Source of the DNA: a bacterium
Lineage (GTDB): Bacteria > UBP6 > UBA1177 > JAGLDR01
Direction of reading: 5' to 3'
Length of the DNA stretch: 35,778 nucleotides
NCBI GenBank assembly: GCA_023145475.1
Contig: JAGLDR010000047.1
Location: 1 to 35,778 of the forward strand
Position 1 is the stretch's first letter; each line of letters opens with the position of its first letter. The translations under genes and the position numbers were made by a program. Below are positions 16,532-24,796 of this stretch, piece after piece. A model generated the notes under the pieces. That model searched no databases and was not told where the DNA came from. It was given only the letters and a program-made list of their open reading frames with translations.

Positions 16532-18090
16532 TCACGAATTCGGGCGTACAGCATTCCAATCGCTAAATAGAGAAGAAGAGCCCAGAGAAAGACATTTCCA
16601 TATTTGGCATAGAAAGTCTCAATCTTATAAATTGGCACCTCTTTATTGATAAGTATCCGCTCAAACAGTGGTGTCTGCAATGGCGCAGTGCCATCAGGCA
16701 AAATATAGCCACTCACCCCAATGTTCGCGACTCTGACAATCGTTCGCCCAGATTCAACGGCTCGAAAAAAGTAGAAGCTATTGTGCTGAAATGCGGCACT
16801 ACTTTTGCCAAACCAGGCATCGTTTGTAATATTGATAATCAACTCTGCTCCGTTGTTGACAAATCCTCTGACATTTTCTGAAAAGGTGCCATCAAAACAG
16901 ATAAGCGGAGAGACTTTAAGTCCACCATAATCATAGACGGTAAACTCCGTTCCACGAGAAAACGAACCAACGCTGTTTGGCACAACGGTTGAAAGCCCAA
17001 TAGAGTGCAAAAAATCACTCATTGGCAGATATTCGCCAAATGGAGCAAGACGAATTTTATCGTATATTTTCACAATCTTATCACCGTCAACATAGAGCGC
17101 TGAATTATAAAAATGGGTATTATGCAAATCAAACATATCACACCCAACCAACTGCTTTTTAAAGTACTTTGTATGACGAAAATGGTAGTCCCAAAGAGTT
17201 TTATATTTGTCATATCCTTTAGGCAAACGAAAGGGAAATGCCGCCTCGTGCCAGATAAGAAGAAAAGTATCATCATCGACACTATTTATCATATCTCGGT
17301 AGACAGAAATCACATCGTTAAAGGACATCTTCGGCCCTTCAACATCAAACTGGTTAACATTTGGTTGCATAAATGCCAGTTTTACCATCTTTTCAGGTCC
17401 CGTTTGCTCTATAAATCTCTTATGTTGCACTGAATAAATGGTAAGAAGAAAAACAACCACACCAAAAACGATGCTCTCTATTTTTCGTTTTTCTCCCTTT
17501 ATCCACGACCACGCAAGCAGGGAAGTCCAAACGATTAAGAATGATAAAATATAGATACCACCAATAGATGCTAGCTGGACAGTAATGGGGTTGTTATATT
17601 GTGAATGGCCAAGTGCATTCCAATAAAAATCAACCGGAAAATGAGCACGAATAGTCTCAACAGCAGTATAAAGTGCGGCAACAAGGTGGGGCGCGGCCAT
17701 CCCTCTGCGTTTTAAGAAACGGTAGAGCAAGATAAATCCATACCAAAACCCAACCTCACCAAGCATCATCAAAAACATCATAATGAGAGATGTTGCGATT
17801 GAGAGGTCTCCATAGACATACAGAGAGTTGAAAACCCAATAATAAACGGCAATATTAGGCGGTGTCAGCAAGAGGTAGGTCCAAAAAAACAGTTTTTTTC
17901 CCTCTTTTGCTTCATCAACAAAATAGAGAAGAATTGGCATGATAAAAAGGACAAATCCACTTCCAAATACTCGCGCTAACCAGACATCAGTTATCTGACC
18001 TGGAATAACAAGAGGAAATGAAAAGGTATATAAAAAATAGAAAAGAATAACCAGAAGAGGCGATTTATATCGCAAAACAAACGCTTTCAC
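16528..18090 (-). CDS. lnt: Apolipoprotein N-acyltransferase
   Basis: Lnt adds the third acyl chain to the N-terminal Cys of lipoproteins in the inner membrane. The first ~215 residues hold about six to seven hydrophobic segments, and the rest is a C-N hydrolase (nitrilase) domain. Candidates for the catalytic triad are Glu in LIWHEAAFPF, Lys in YDKIRLAPFGEYLPM and Cys in PLICFDGTFSENV. The family's usual CYE is CFD here. The start is GTG at 18090, overlapping the ybeY stop as GTGA, with GGAG upstream. The 3' end is convergent with the ATP-grasp gene and both stops share the bases TTAA. It is the last gene of the seven-gene operon. The several lipobox proteins in this window are its likely substrates. 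Confidence 0.9.
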   Translation of the reverse strand: MKAFVLRYKSPLLVILFYFLYTFSFPLVIPGQITDVWLARVFGSGFVLFIMPILLYFVDEAKEGKKLFFWTYLLLTPPNIAVYYWVFNSLYVYGDLSIATSLIMMFLMMLGEVGFWYGFILLYRFLKRRGMAAPHLVAALYTAVETIRAHFPVDFYWNALGHSQYNNPITVQLASIGGIYILSFLIVWTSLLAWSWIKGEKRKIESIVFGVVVFLLTIYSVQHKRFIEQTGPEKMVKLAFMQPNVNQFDVEGPKMSFNDVISVYRDMINSVDDDTFLLIWHEAAFPFRLPKGYDKYKTLWDYHFRHTKYFKKQLVGCDMFDLHNTHFYNSALYVDGDKIVKIYDKIRLAPFGEYLPMSDFLHSIGLSTVVPNSVGSFSRGTEFTVYDYGGLKVSPLICFDGTFSENVRGFVNNGAELIINITNDAWFGKSSAAFQHNSFYFFRAVESGRTIVRVANIGVSGYILPDGTAPLQTPLFERILINKEVPIYKIETFYAKYGNVFLWALLLYLAIGMLYARIRD

Positions 18091-18548
18091 CGTGAGACTC
18101 CATCAAATCCAAGTTTTTGCATATAGAATTTCTCTTTTTCTCGCATTACTTTCTGTTCGCCTTTTTCTTGATGATCATAGCCAAAAAGATGGAGTAAACC
18201 ATGCACTAAAACAAACGAATATTCATATTGTAGGGAAACGCCATACGATTTTGCGTGTCGCTCAACAACCTCTGGAGCAATCACCAAATCGCCAAGAAAA
18301 AAAGATGGAAAAGGAAGCTCTTCACCCTCCCTATCGGGAAATGAGAGAATATCGGTAGCTCTATCAATATCTCGAAACTCTCTATTTAACTTTCTCATCT
18401 CAGGGGAGCTCTCAAAAAGCAGTGAAAGTGTCAACTCCTCCCACAACTCTGTATCTTCTCCTTGAGCAACACTATTTGCAATCTCTAATATAGCTTCATT
18501 TGATAGTGGAATAGTGTTATGCGTGTTGTTTTGACTTTCTAGTTTCAT
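18087..18548 (-). CDS. ybeY: Endoribonuclease YbeY
   Basis: The signature HGLLHLFGYDHQ supplies the three His ligands of the metal site. Upstream, FRDIDRATDILSFP is the conserved family block, and the 153-residue length is typical. YbeY acts in 16S rRNA 3' end maturation and ribosome quality control. The ATG at 18548 lies 32 bases inside the 3' end of the pgpH-like gene, with AAGGGG before it. The stop overlaps the lnt GTG. The order 7TM-HD gene, ybeY, envelope gene is a common arrangement in bacteria. Confidence 0.95.
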   Translation of the reverse strand: MKLESQNNTHNTIPLSNEAILEIANSVAQGEDTELWEELTLSLLFESSPEMRKLNREFRDIDRATDILSFPDREGEELPFPSFFLGDLVIAPEVVERHAKSYGVSLQYEYSFVLVHGLLHLFGYDHQEKGEQKVMREKEKFYMQKLGFDGVSR

Positions 18549-20910
18549 TCATCCCCTTCTTTTGCAGCTCTTCATAGTCAGGACGAACATGATAAACTCC
18601 TGACAATGTTTTTATAACACTTTCTTGGATTTTAGCAATATCACTAAATGTCATATTACAATCAGAGAGCTGGCCATCTTCCATAATACTTGAAACAATT
18701 AACTTAACCTTATCTCCAATTCTATCGTAAGTCTTATCTTCTCTGATACTTTTCACACTCGCTTCACATGCATCTGCAATCATAATCAGGCCGACCTCTC
18801 GTGATTGAGGTTTTTCCGCTTTATATCTAAAAGTTTCTTCAGATGCTGCCTTATCACTCTGCTTAGCTTGCTGCAGAAAATAGCGGACAAGCGAAGTCCC
18901 GTGATGCTGGTATGCGGCTGCTTCTATCTTCTCACCAAGATGGTACTGCTGCGCCAACTCTCGCCCATATTTAACATGACTAGTAATAATCATTGCCGAC
19001 ATACTTGGGGTAAGCTCATCATGCTTATTCGTGCCTGTCTGATTTTCAGCAAAATATTCAGGACGCTCCAGCTTTCCAATATCATGAAAATATGCCATCA
19101 CTTTACATGCTACAGGATTTATTCCTATTTCAGTGGCCGCCGCCTCAACTATTGCCCCGACATTTAAACTGTGTTGATAGGTACCATTTGCATGGACTGC
19201 CATTCGTTTTAAAAGGGGATGGTTAAGCGTCGAGTATTCAAGAAAAGTCAAATCTGTTGTATATCCAAAAATTTTCTCAAAAAATGGCAAAAGAGCCATA
19301 ATCAAAACACCAGAAAATATAGCACCAGAAAATGCAAAAACAAGTGCTCGTAACATATTATCTCTCGCCAGTGTCAAATCGAGTGCAAAAATAAGAAGTG
19401 TGACCACACTCATAAAGAGTGCTAGAAAGAGGCTCTTTTGCCAAACTGCGCCCCTCGTTGTAATATGTTGTAACAGATAGAGATATGCCATAGAGCCTAC
19501 AATGTAGTAAGCAGGAAAATAGAAGTTATGCGGTAACACAAGAAAAAACACAAGAATGGTTGTGAGAAGAAAGAAAAGCGCCGTCTCAGTGTTCACCAAC
19601 AACTTTACAATTGCAATAAGCGCTGGAAATGGCAAAAGAAAATAGAATATTCTTGCATCTACATTCCCCATCCAATCACTAAAAGGAATACTCATCGCAA
19701 TAATAGATTTCCAAAGAAGAAGCAAGAAAAGCAACAAAACGCCCATTAACAGAAGCTCAGCAACGGTAAACTTTGCCTTTTTAATATTGTGATTAAAAGC
19801 AACGAACATAACAAAAACAACCAAAAAGAGATAGATAAAGTTTTTAACAGCAACACTCCAAATGCTTTTTTGTTGCTCGACTGCGCGAATTGCTCTAAAT
19901 ATCTTAATATCCTGCTCTGTAATCTTCTCGCCTGCTCTTCGAATAAGCTCACCATATTTAACAGAAAACTCACTGACAGGAGCCTTCTTTCGTGCCTCAT
20001 TACGCATTGTAGTTGTCTCTTCTTCACTAAAAGAGATGTTATCTTTCAGAAGAGTCTCGGTAAGAGCAATAACCATTGCAACACCTTGCGGAGTCAACTC
20101 TTTAGCAATATCCATCGTCTTTTGGAGATGCGCAAGCTCAAAAGAGAGGGTGCGTCTTGTAATAAGACGATAGCGCGGAACAGGAGTTTGAGACTCTCCT
20201 TGCTGTATTTGAATGACATTTTGCGCATAGTCACTGGGCAACCCAATCCTTAAAATCGTATAAGAATTAAGCTTATCTATCAACTTAAAAAACCACTCAT
20301 CGACCTTCGGATTAAAAAGATTTTCAACAAGTGAAACATAGAGAGATTCATTCAAAATTCGTCCTGTACTCTCTTCAACAGTCGCTTTCATTCCAAGCAA
20401 ATCTCTTCGCAACTCTTCTGATAGCGGAGTGCTGCGATCAAGCAAATCAGAATAAAGTCGCTCTTTAATCAGCCCCTCAAACTCTTTTGGAATTTCAGCA
20501 CCACTCTTTCTCAGTGTGGTTAACTCTCTCTCCTTAATAAAAGAGCGCATCATCACAAATGCAGACCGCATCTTTTCATACGATGCACTATTATTTATCA
20601 CAAGATATTGATTAGGAACCTTTGCCTCTGCATTCATTCTATTTTGGCGTGTCTTGTCCTCATCAATTATAGAGATATCTTTGCCCGCACGAAACGAGAA
20701 TTGCATAATCTTTCCAGCATCAGAATCTAACACGGGCAAATCAAGCAGAAGTGAATCCGGCAAAGTAAAATAGGTTATAGCAAGCAAGAAGAGAAGCAAC
20801 AGACCCCATCGAGAAGGACCATCCTCCCTGCGTAACCATGCCAAATAACTACGAAATTGTTGATTGAAAGAGGCTGAAAGCCTCGCCTGTAGCGTTGTTA
20901 TAAATTTCAC
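18517..20910 (-). CDS. pgpH: PgpH-like 7TM-HD phosphodiesterase
   Basis: The 797-residue membrane protein has one N-terminal transmembrane helix (near residue 40), then an extracytoplasmic region of about 300 residues matching 7TMR-HDED architecture. A block of about seven transmembrane helices (residues about 350-555) and a cytoplasmic HD domain follow. The metal-binding motifs of the HD domain are visible (YQHSLNVGAIVEAAA, YFHDIGKLERPEYF, HHGTSLV). PgpH-type proteins hydrolyse c-di-AMP in Firmicutes; whether this organism makes c-di-AMP cannot be judged here, as no diadenylate cyclase is in the window. The start is GTG at 20910, overlapping the ispD stop as GTGA without a strong Shine-Dalgarno, which implies coupling. 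It lies directly upstream of ybeY, a conserved neighbour. Confidence 0.88.
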   Translation of the reverse strand: MKFITTLQARLSASFNQQFRSYLAWLRREDGPSRWGLLLLFLLAITYFTLPDSLLLDLPVLDSDAGKIMQFSFRAGKDISIIDEDKTRQNRMNAEAKVPNQYLVINNSASYEKMRSAFVMMRSFIKERELTTLRKSGAEIPKEFEGLIKERLYSDLLDRSTPLSEELRRDLLGMKATVEESTGRILNESLYVSLVENLFNPKVDEWFFKLIDKLNSYTILRIGLPSDYAQNVIQIQQGESQTPVPRYRLITRRTLSFELAHLQKTMDIAKELTPQGVAMVIALTETLLKDNISFSEEETTTMRNEARKKAPVSEFSVKYGELIRRAGEKITEQDIKIFRAIRAVEQQKSIWSVAVKNFIYLFLVVFVMFVAFNHNIKKAKFTVAELLLMGVLLLFLLLLWKSIIAMSIPFSDWMGNVDARIFYFLLPFPALIAIVKLLVNTETALFFLLTTILVFFLVLPHNFYFPAYYIVGSMAYLYLLQHITTRGAVWQKSLFLALFMSVVTLLIFALDLTLARDNMLRALVFAFSGAIFSGVLIMALLPFFEKIFGYTTDLTFLEYSTLNHPLLKRMAVHANGTYQHSLNVGAIVEAAATEIGINPVACKVMAYFHDIGKLERPEYFAENQTGTNKHDELTPSMSAMIITSHVKYGRELAQQYHLGEKIEAAAYQHHGTSLVRYFLQQAKQSDKAASEETFRYKAEKPQSREVGLIMIADACEASVKSIREDKTYDRIGDKVKLIVSSIMEDGQLSDCNMTFSDIAKIQESVIKTLSGVYHVRPDYEELQKKGMNETRKSKQHA

Positions 20911-21584
20911 TGAACATACCCGTTTTTCAAAAAGAGTTCGGCCAACATAAGGTCACTCGGTGCCGTAATCTTAATATTGCCTTGAAACCCATCAACAATT
21001 GCAACATCATGCCCTGCTGCGAGCACAAGTCCAGCATCATCGGTTACTCGTTTCTTTATTGTACGATGTGCCTCAAGCAAAAGTGAATACCGAAACGCTT
21101 GGGGAGTCTGTATGTGGTACATTGTCTTTCTGTCAGGCTGAGATATCAGTTGATTCTCTTTGACCACACCAATCGTATCGACAGCACTCACCGCAACTGT
21201 TGCCGCACCACTCTCCTGCGCCGCTTGAATAACTGCGGTTACCATTCTTTTTGGAATGAGCGGGCGAACACCATCGTGAATCACAACCAACTGAGGTGCA
21301 AAATCTTCAAGAGTTAACAACCCCTTAAAGACACTCTCCCTTCGGTTCTTTCCACCCTCAATAACAATCGTTGGCGTTGAAATCTGAGCCGTAATACTCT
21401 CTGTTCTTGCTGTGTGATCTTTTGGGACAACCACAACAATTCGATCAAACAAGTCAAATGAGTCAAATCTTTCAAGAGTAACACCAAGCACTGTTTTTCC
21501 ATCTAAAGATAAAAACTGCTTTGGAATACCAGCCCCCATACGGCGACCATATCCTCCGGCGGGAATAACTAAAACTCTATTCAT
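20907..21584 (-). CDS. ispD: 2-C-methyl-D-erythritol 4-phosphate cytidylyltransferase
   Basis: IspD makes CDP-methylerythritol from CTP and MEP in the non-mevalonate isoprenoid pathway. The nucleotide-binding start is textbook (PAGGYGRRMGAGIPKQFLSL). The VVIHDGVRPLI block, AVSAVDTIG, and TPQAFRY...DDAGL...GFQGNIKIT near the C-terminus are also present. At 225 residues it is monofunctional, with no IspF fusion. AAGGAG lies six bases before the ATG. The start is 15 bases after the stop of the OmpA-like lipoprotein gene, and the stop overlaps the pgpH-like GTG, so it is part of the envelope operon. Confidence 0.95.
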   Translation of the reverse strand: MNRVLVIPAGGYGRRMGAGIPKQFLSLDGKTVLGVTLERFDSFDLFDRIVVVVPKDHTARTESITAQISTPTIVIEGGKNRRESVFKGLLTLEDFAPQLVVIHDGVRPLIPKRMVTAVIQAAQESGAATVAVSAVDTIGVVKENQLISQPDRKTMYHIQTPQAFRYSLLLEAHRTIKKRVTDDAGLVLAAGHDVAIVDGFQGNIKITAPSDLMLAELFLKNGYVQ

Positions 21585-21599
21585 ATTAGCTCCTTGCTG

Positions 21600-22616
21600 C
21601 TACTTCTTTTGAGGAGTAACAACTGGTTTCTTTGCTTTTTTCTCTTGTGGCACTACTGCGGGAGCAGGCTGAGTTTGCTGTGGACTCTCTTTTTTAGCGG
21701 CCTCTTTTTTAATGCTATCAAAGCCAGGAAGTTCATCAATCTTTGGCAAGAATATAATCTCAACTCGACGGTTTTGAGCCTTATTCTCAAGCGTATCATT
21801 GTCAACAAGTGGATCAAATTCCGCAGCACCACCAGCTGTCAACATCTCTGGCTTCACTTCATTTTCAACCATCAATCTTACAACTTCAATGGCTCGCTGT
21901 GAAGAGAGCTCCCAATTTGATGGATACCGTTTTGTGCGTATTGGAGATGAATCACTGTGTCCAACAACCAAAAAAGCTCGATTATCTAAAGTACTTAAAG
22001 TTGCACTCAATTCAGCAATTGCAGCCTTTCCATCATCAGTCAAAGTTGTCCGACCTGATGGAAAAAGAATATCAGAACTCAAAGAAACAATCATACGGCC
22101 TTTACGAATAGTTACGGTTAAAGTACCAGCATCAATCATCTTTTGAAGGCTACCCATAATTTTTTGGAATTCTTGATTTCTCAGCTCTGCCGCCTTTTTC
22201 AAGCGAGCAAGTTGCTCAAGAAGATGTTGCTTCTCAGCTTGCATTTTTTGACGCTCTGCACTTAACTCTTTCTGCTTTGCTTCAAGTGCTTCAAGATTGC
22301 TTCCCTTACTTGTCAGTTCAGCTTTCAGAGTGTCAAGCAGTTCGAGTGTATCAAGAAATTTCTGATTAAGAACCTCTTTCTCTTTTTTCAAGTTCATCTT
22401 TTCATTTAACAACTTCATCATATCAGCTTTCAGCACCTTGATATCTTTTTGTAGTGATTTACACGCAGCTATCAATTTCTTGGTTTTAATATGCTCTTTT
22501 TTATAGAGTAACTGACTCTTTTTCAAGTCATTAACAGTCTTTTTGTGAACATCTTTGTTAATCCCGCATGATGCAAAAAGCATCGTAACAACAAGCACCA
22601 AAAGTAATTTCTTCAT
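21600..22616 (-). CDS. OmpA/MotB-domain lipoprotein with coiled coil
   Basis: The track opens at 22643, but MKKLLLVLVVTMLFASCG is a clean lipoprotein signal with lipobox FASC, so I start at the ATG at 22616 (GGGG about seven bases upstream); 22619 is also possible. Residues about 25-160 are strongly charged and Leu-rich and look like a long coiled coil. Residues about 180-300 are an OmpA-like peptidoglycan-binding domain (LFPSGRTTLTDDGK, VVGHSDSSPI, NWELSSQRAIEVVR, NRRVEIIF). A Lys/Pro/Gln-rich tail follows. The likely role is a periplasmic tether between a membrane and peptidoglycan. Which membrane the lipid anchor reaches is not determinable. It lies between the zinc-ribbon membrane gene and ispD. 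Confidence 0.85.
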   Translation of the reverse strand: MKKLLLVLVVTMLFASCGINKDVHKKTVNDLKKSQLLYKKEHIKTKKLIAACKSLQKDIKVLKADMMKLLNEKMNLKKEKEVLNQKFLDTLELLDTLKAELTSKGSNLEALEAKQKELSAERQKMQAEKQHLLEQLARLKKAAELRNQEFQKIMGSLQKMIDAGTLTVTIRKGRMIVSLSSDILFPSGRTTLTDDGKAAIAELSATLSTLDNRAFLVVGHSDSSPIRTKRYPSNWELSSQRAIEVVRLMVENEVKPEMLTAGGAAEFDPLVDNDTLENKAQNRRVEIIFLPKIDELPGFDSIKKEAAKKESPQQTQPAPAVVPQEKKAKKPVVTPQKK

Positions 22617-22635
22617 CATTTTCCCCAGAAAATTA

Positions 22636-23316
22636 TTAATCACACCTTTTCATATAGGTAATCTGTAAAATCGTCTGCATCAAAGAGAGCGTTTTTCCCT
22701 TTGAGAAACGATAGATTAGCCACTCAACAATATAAAGTAAAAATGGAAGGGCATAAAGCAGTGAGCCAGCCCAAAGCAAAAAAACAGTAAGCGTATCAAA
22801 AGAGAAGAGTCGCTCCTCTCTGTTCATAATCCACGCATCCTCAAAAAGCAACGCAACAGGTGTCGTTGCCAAGACAAATGGGAAGATAAAAAGCAATAAG
22901 AACGAAACAAAAAGCCAAGAAATAACATAAACACGAAGAAACGAATCAAATGAAAGATAGGCAGAAGAGAAGAGAGCAGTCGCAACACTAAGCAACATAA
23001 CAAGAGCCATCTCAAAGTGAAAAAGCGTGAGCTGCTGTTTCAGCTGCAGATCTTTATAACGACGGCCTTTAACAACAATTTGCCCCTTTTCTCTGACAAT
23101 TGCCTCCCAATCTATTATAGGCCCACTTGAGTCAGTAGCCACCATCGGAGAGACTTGAATGACTTTTTCAATAGAAGTTTTTACGCAGTTGATAAAACGG
23201 GCAGAATGACCAAGCTCGCTTCCTGCAACTTGACGACGACTAATAAGCGAACGACCACACAGTTTGCATATAAAAGTGTTGTTATTAGCTGTTCCGCAGT
23301 GGTTACATTTCTCCAT
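22636..23316 (-). CDS. Zinc-ribbon membrane protein of unknown function
   Basis: The 226-residue protein starts with a zinc ribbon (CNHCGTANNNTFICKLCGRSL, two CxxC pairs). A soluble stretch of about 70 residues and then about three hydrophobic segments follow (ALVMLLSVATALFSSAYL, ISWLFVSFLLLFIFPFVLA, FLLWAGSLLYALPFLLYIV). I do not recognise the family. The ATG comes directly after the stop of the preceding gene (TAAATG). The gene ends about 19 bases before the OmpA-like lipoprotein start. The shared operon suggests a function at the envelope. Confidence 0.7.
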   Translation of the reverse strand: MEKCNHCGTANNNTFICKLCGRSLISRRQVAGSELGHSARFINCVKTSIEKVIQVSPMVATDSSGPIIDWEAIVREKGQIVVKGRRYKDLQLKQQLTLFHFEMALVMLLSVATALFSSAYLSFDSFLRVYVISWLFVSFLLLFIFPFVLATTPVALLFEDAWIMNREERLFSFDTLTVFLLWAGSLLYALPFLLYIVEWLIYRFSKGKTLSLMQTILQITYMKRCD

Positions 23317-24228
23317 TTACTTCTCTGACCCTGTAATACTAACCATCTTTCCTGCCAACAAGTCCTCAATCATTTTTGCTGCTTTCGTCTCACTTCTTTT
23401 TGACTTCGCTGCCAAAAACCACATATCAATCATCCCACCTTTCTTGTTTTTCAAATAACGCCCATCCCACGAAATCCCTTTTGATGCCGTAAAGCGAGAT
23501 TCAAACTGCTTCATTAAACTTGCAAGAAATGAAATCTCTTTCATCTTCTTTCCAACGATATTTTGCAGGGGCGTAGCTGTATAGGCAACTTCATAGGCGA
23601 TATTAGGAATACGAAACATATAGATGAGTTTACTGTTTTTTATCTCTGCACGATAAAATTTCTGTTGAGAGTTGTATACTGGCGTAACAAGAGGATTGCT
23701 TTTCAACATTTCAAACAGTCGTTTGGTCAGACGATTCAAATTTATAAAAAAGGTAATATCCAAGTGAAGAGTCATCATCTCAGAGGGAAAAATCGTCCGT
23801 GTTGCAAGTGAGCGTTTAAAAGGGAGCTTCATCTTTTTCAAATCGTTCCAATTTAACTGCATAATTTCAACAGCACCGGGAATGTGAAGCACCCCAGAAT
23901 CTAAGATAGTCATCAAGTCTGTTCCTAGGCGCTCTTCCCCATCTTCTGAAAGATAGGCAAAGTTAGGAATAACTTGCGCATACAAAAAGTCATCGACCTT
24001 TTTTATCTGCACTTTTTTTGCCTGAATGGCAGTAATCATCACACGATTTATATCCTTTGCCAACCAATTCAAAGAACTTCCCGCCAACTTTGCATCAATT
24101 CCTTCAGGCAAGACAATAGAAACTTCAGAGTGGAGAGCAACAGAAGGCTCAAGAACAGCGGGAGCTTCCTCCTTCCCGTGTATTGAAAAAACAAAAAAGA
24201 AAAGCAACCAGAAAAATAACAGCTTCAT
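23317..24228 (-). CDS. Exported protein of unknown function, first gene of the envelope operon
   Basis: The 303-residue protein starts with a signal peptide (MKLLFFWLLFFFVFSIHG) with no lipobox. The mature part has no motif I can name. It contains mixed alpha/beta-looking segments such as LNWLAKDINRVMI, IPNFAYLSEDGEERLG and GKKMKEISFLASLMKQFES. The ATG at 24228 follows GTGAGG. It heads the run of seven genes with overlaps or gaps under 20 bases. A periplasmic location is inferred from the signal peptide. Confidence 0.65.
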   Translation of the reverse strand: MKLLFFWLLFFFVFSIHGKEEAPAVLEPSVALHSEVSIVLPEGIDAKLAGSSLNWLAKDINRVMITAIQAKKVQIKKVDDFLYAQVIPNFAYLSEDGEERLGTDLMTILDSGVLHIPGAVEIMQLNWNDLKKMKLPFKRSLATRTIFPSEMMTLHLDITFFINLNRLTKRLFEMLKSNPLVTPVYNSQQKFYRAEIKNSKLIYMFRIPNIAYEVAYTATPLQNIVGKKMKEISFLASLMKQFESRFTASKGISWDGRYLKNKKGGMIDMWFLAAKSKRSETKAAKMIEDLLAGKMVSITGSEK

Positions 24229-24260
24229 ACAACCTCACTCGTCATTACAAACTTCGGGGC

Positions 24261-24266
24261 ATTATA
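24261..24266 (-). promoter_or_regulatory. -10 element of the seven-gene envelope operon
   Basis: A perfect TATAAT sits 32 bases before the first start codon. The -35 at a 17-base distance (TTTATT) is poor. The rest of 24229-24391 is AT-rich and holds no other signal I can name. Confidence 0.45.
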
Positions 24267-24391
24267 CAGGAAATAAACAGATAAATAAATTTTACCAAGA
24301 AAGAGAGATTTTGAAACAACAAAATAGAGCCGTAGAAATAGTAAAAAACTAAAAATATCGGACAAGTATATATAGAAGAAAAAAAAGAAAA

Positions 24392-24467
24392 TGGCTCCCC
24401 GCGACGGACTTGAACCGCCGACCTAGTGGTTAACAGCCACCCGCTCTACCAACTGAGCTAGCGAGGA
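24392..24467 (-). tRNA. tRNA-Asn(GTT)
   Basis: A 76-nt cloverleaf on the minus strand has a 7-bp acceptor stem (TCCTCGC / GCGGGGA), D-loop AGCTCAGTTGGTAGAGC, anticodon loop CTGTTAA with GTT, T-arm GGTTCAAGTCC, and an encoded CCA end. Confidence 0.97.
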
Positions 24468-24505
24468 ACCTTTCGTCTTTTCAGCGTAGCCTCAAAGACA
24501 GGCTC

Positions 24506-24533
24506 AATATACGCATGAGCACTCTGTTGTCAA
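24506..24533 (-). promoter_or_regulatory. Promoter of tRNA-Asn
   Basis: A perfect TTGACA is followed after 16 bases by TATATT, about 38 bases before the mature tRNA 5' end. A small hairpin (AGCCT / AGGCT) lies in the leader. Confidence 0.65.
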
Positions 24534-24644
24534 ATTTTATTTTTGCACAGTCGTAGTTGTATTTTCTACTTCATTCCGATTTAAAACTTTGGAGCGATAA
24601 GAGTCTTGCTAATAGAACGCTTCAATTCAACAGAGAAATAACAC

Positions 24645-24704
24645 AATCACGCGTGATGATATTTGCTACCTGAAATCAAAGAAAGTGAACGACAAATCTG
24701 TTCT
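24645..24704. repeat. Left 60-bp direct repeat: detached copy of the rlmH 3' end
   Basis: The 60 bases match 27604-27663 at 54 positions. In the rlmH frame the minus strand still reads EQICRSLSLISGSKYHHA and a stop, against EQMYRSLSLISGSKYHHG in rlmH itself. It lies 2959 bp from the intact copy. The rest of the 329-base stretch 24468-24796 holds the tRNA promoter, this repeat and the lipoprotein promoter; nothing else is recognisable. Confidence 0.9.
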
Positions 24705-24733
24705 AGATATTTTAGGATATTACCTGTTTCTAT

Positions 24734-24761
24734 TTGACACAGACATATTTGACATTATAAT
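24734..24761 (+). promoter_or_regulatory. Promoter of the ELWxxDGT-repeat lipoprotein gene
   Basis: A perfect TTGACA, a 16-base spacer and a perfect TATAAT lie inside the putative cassette. The start codon is 35 bases after the -10. It is the closest match to consensus in the window. Confidence 0.75.
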
Positions 24762-24796
24762 GCCTTAGATATGTGAAAAACTGAAGGGAGATTCAA

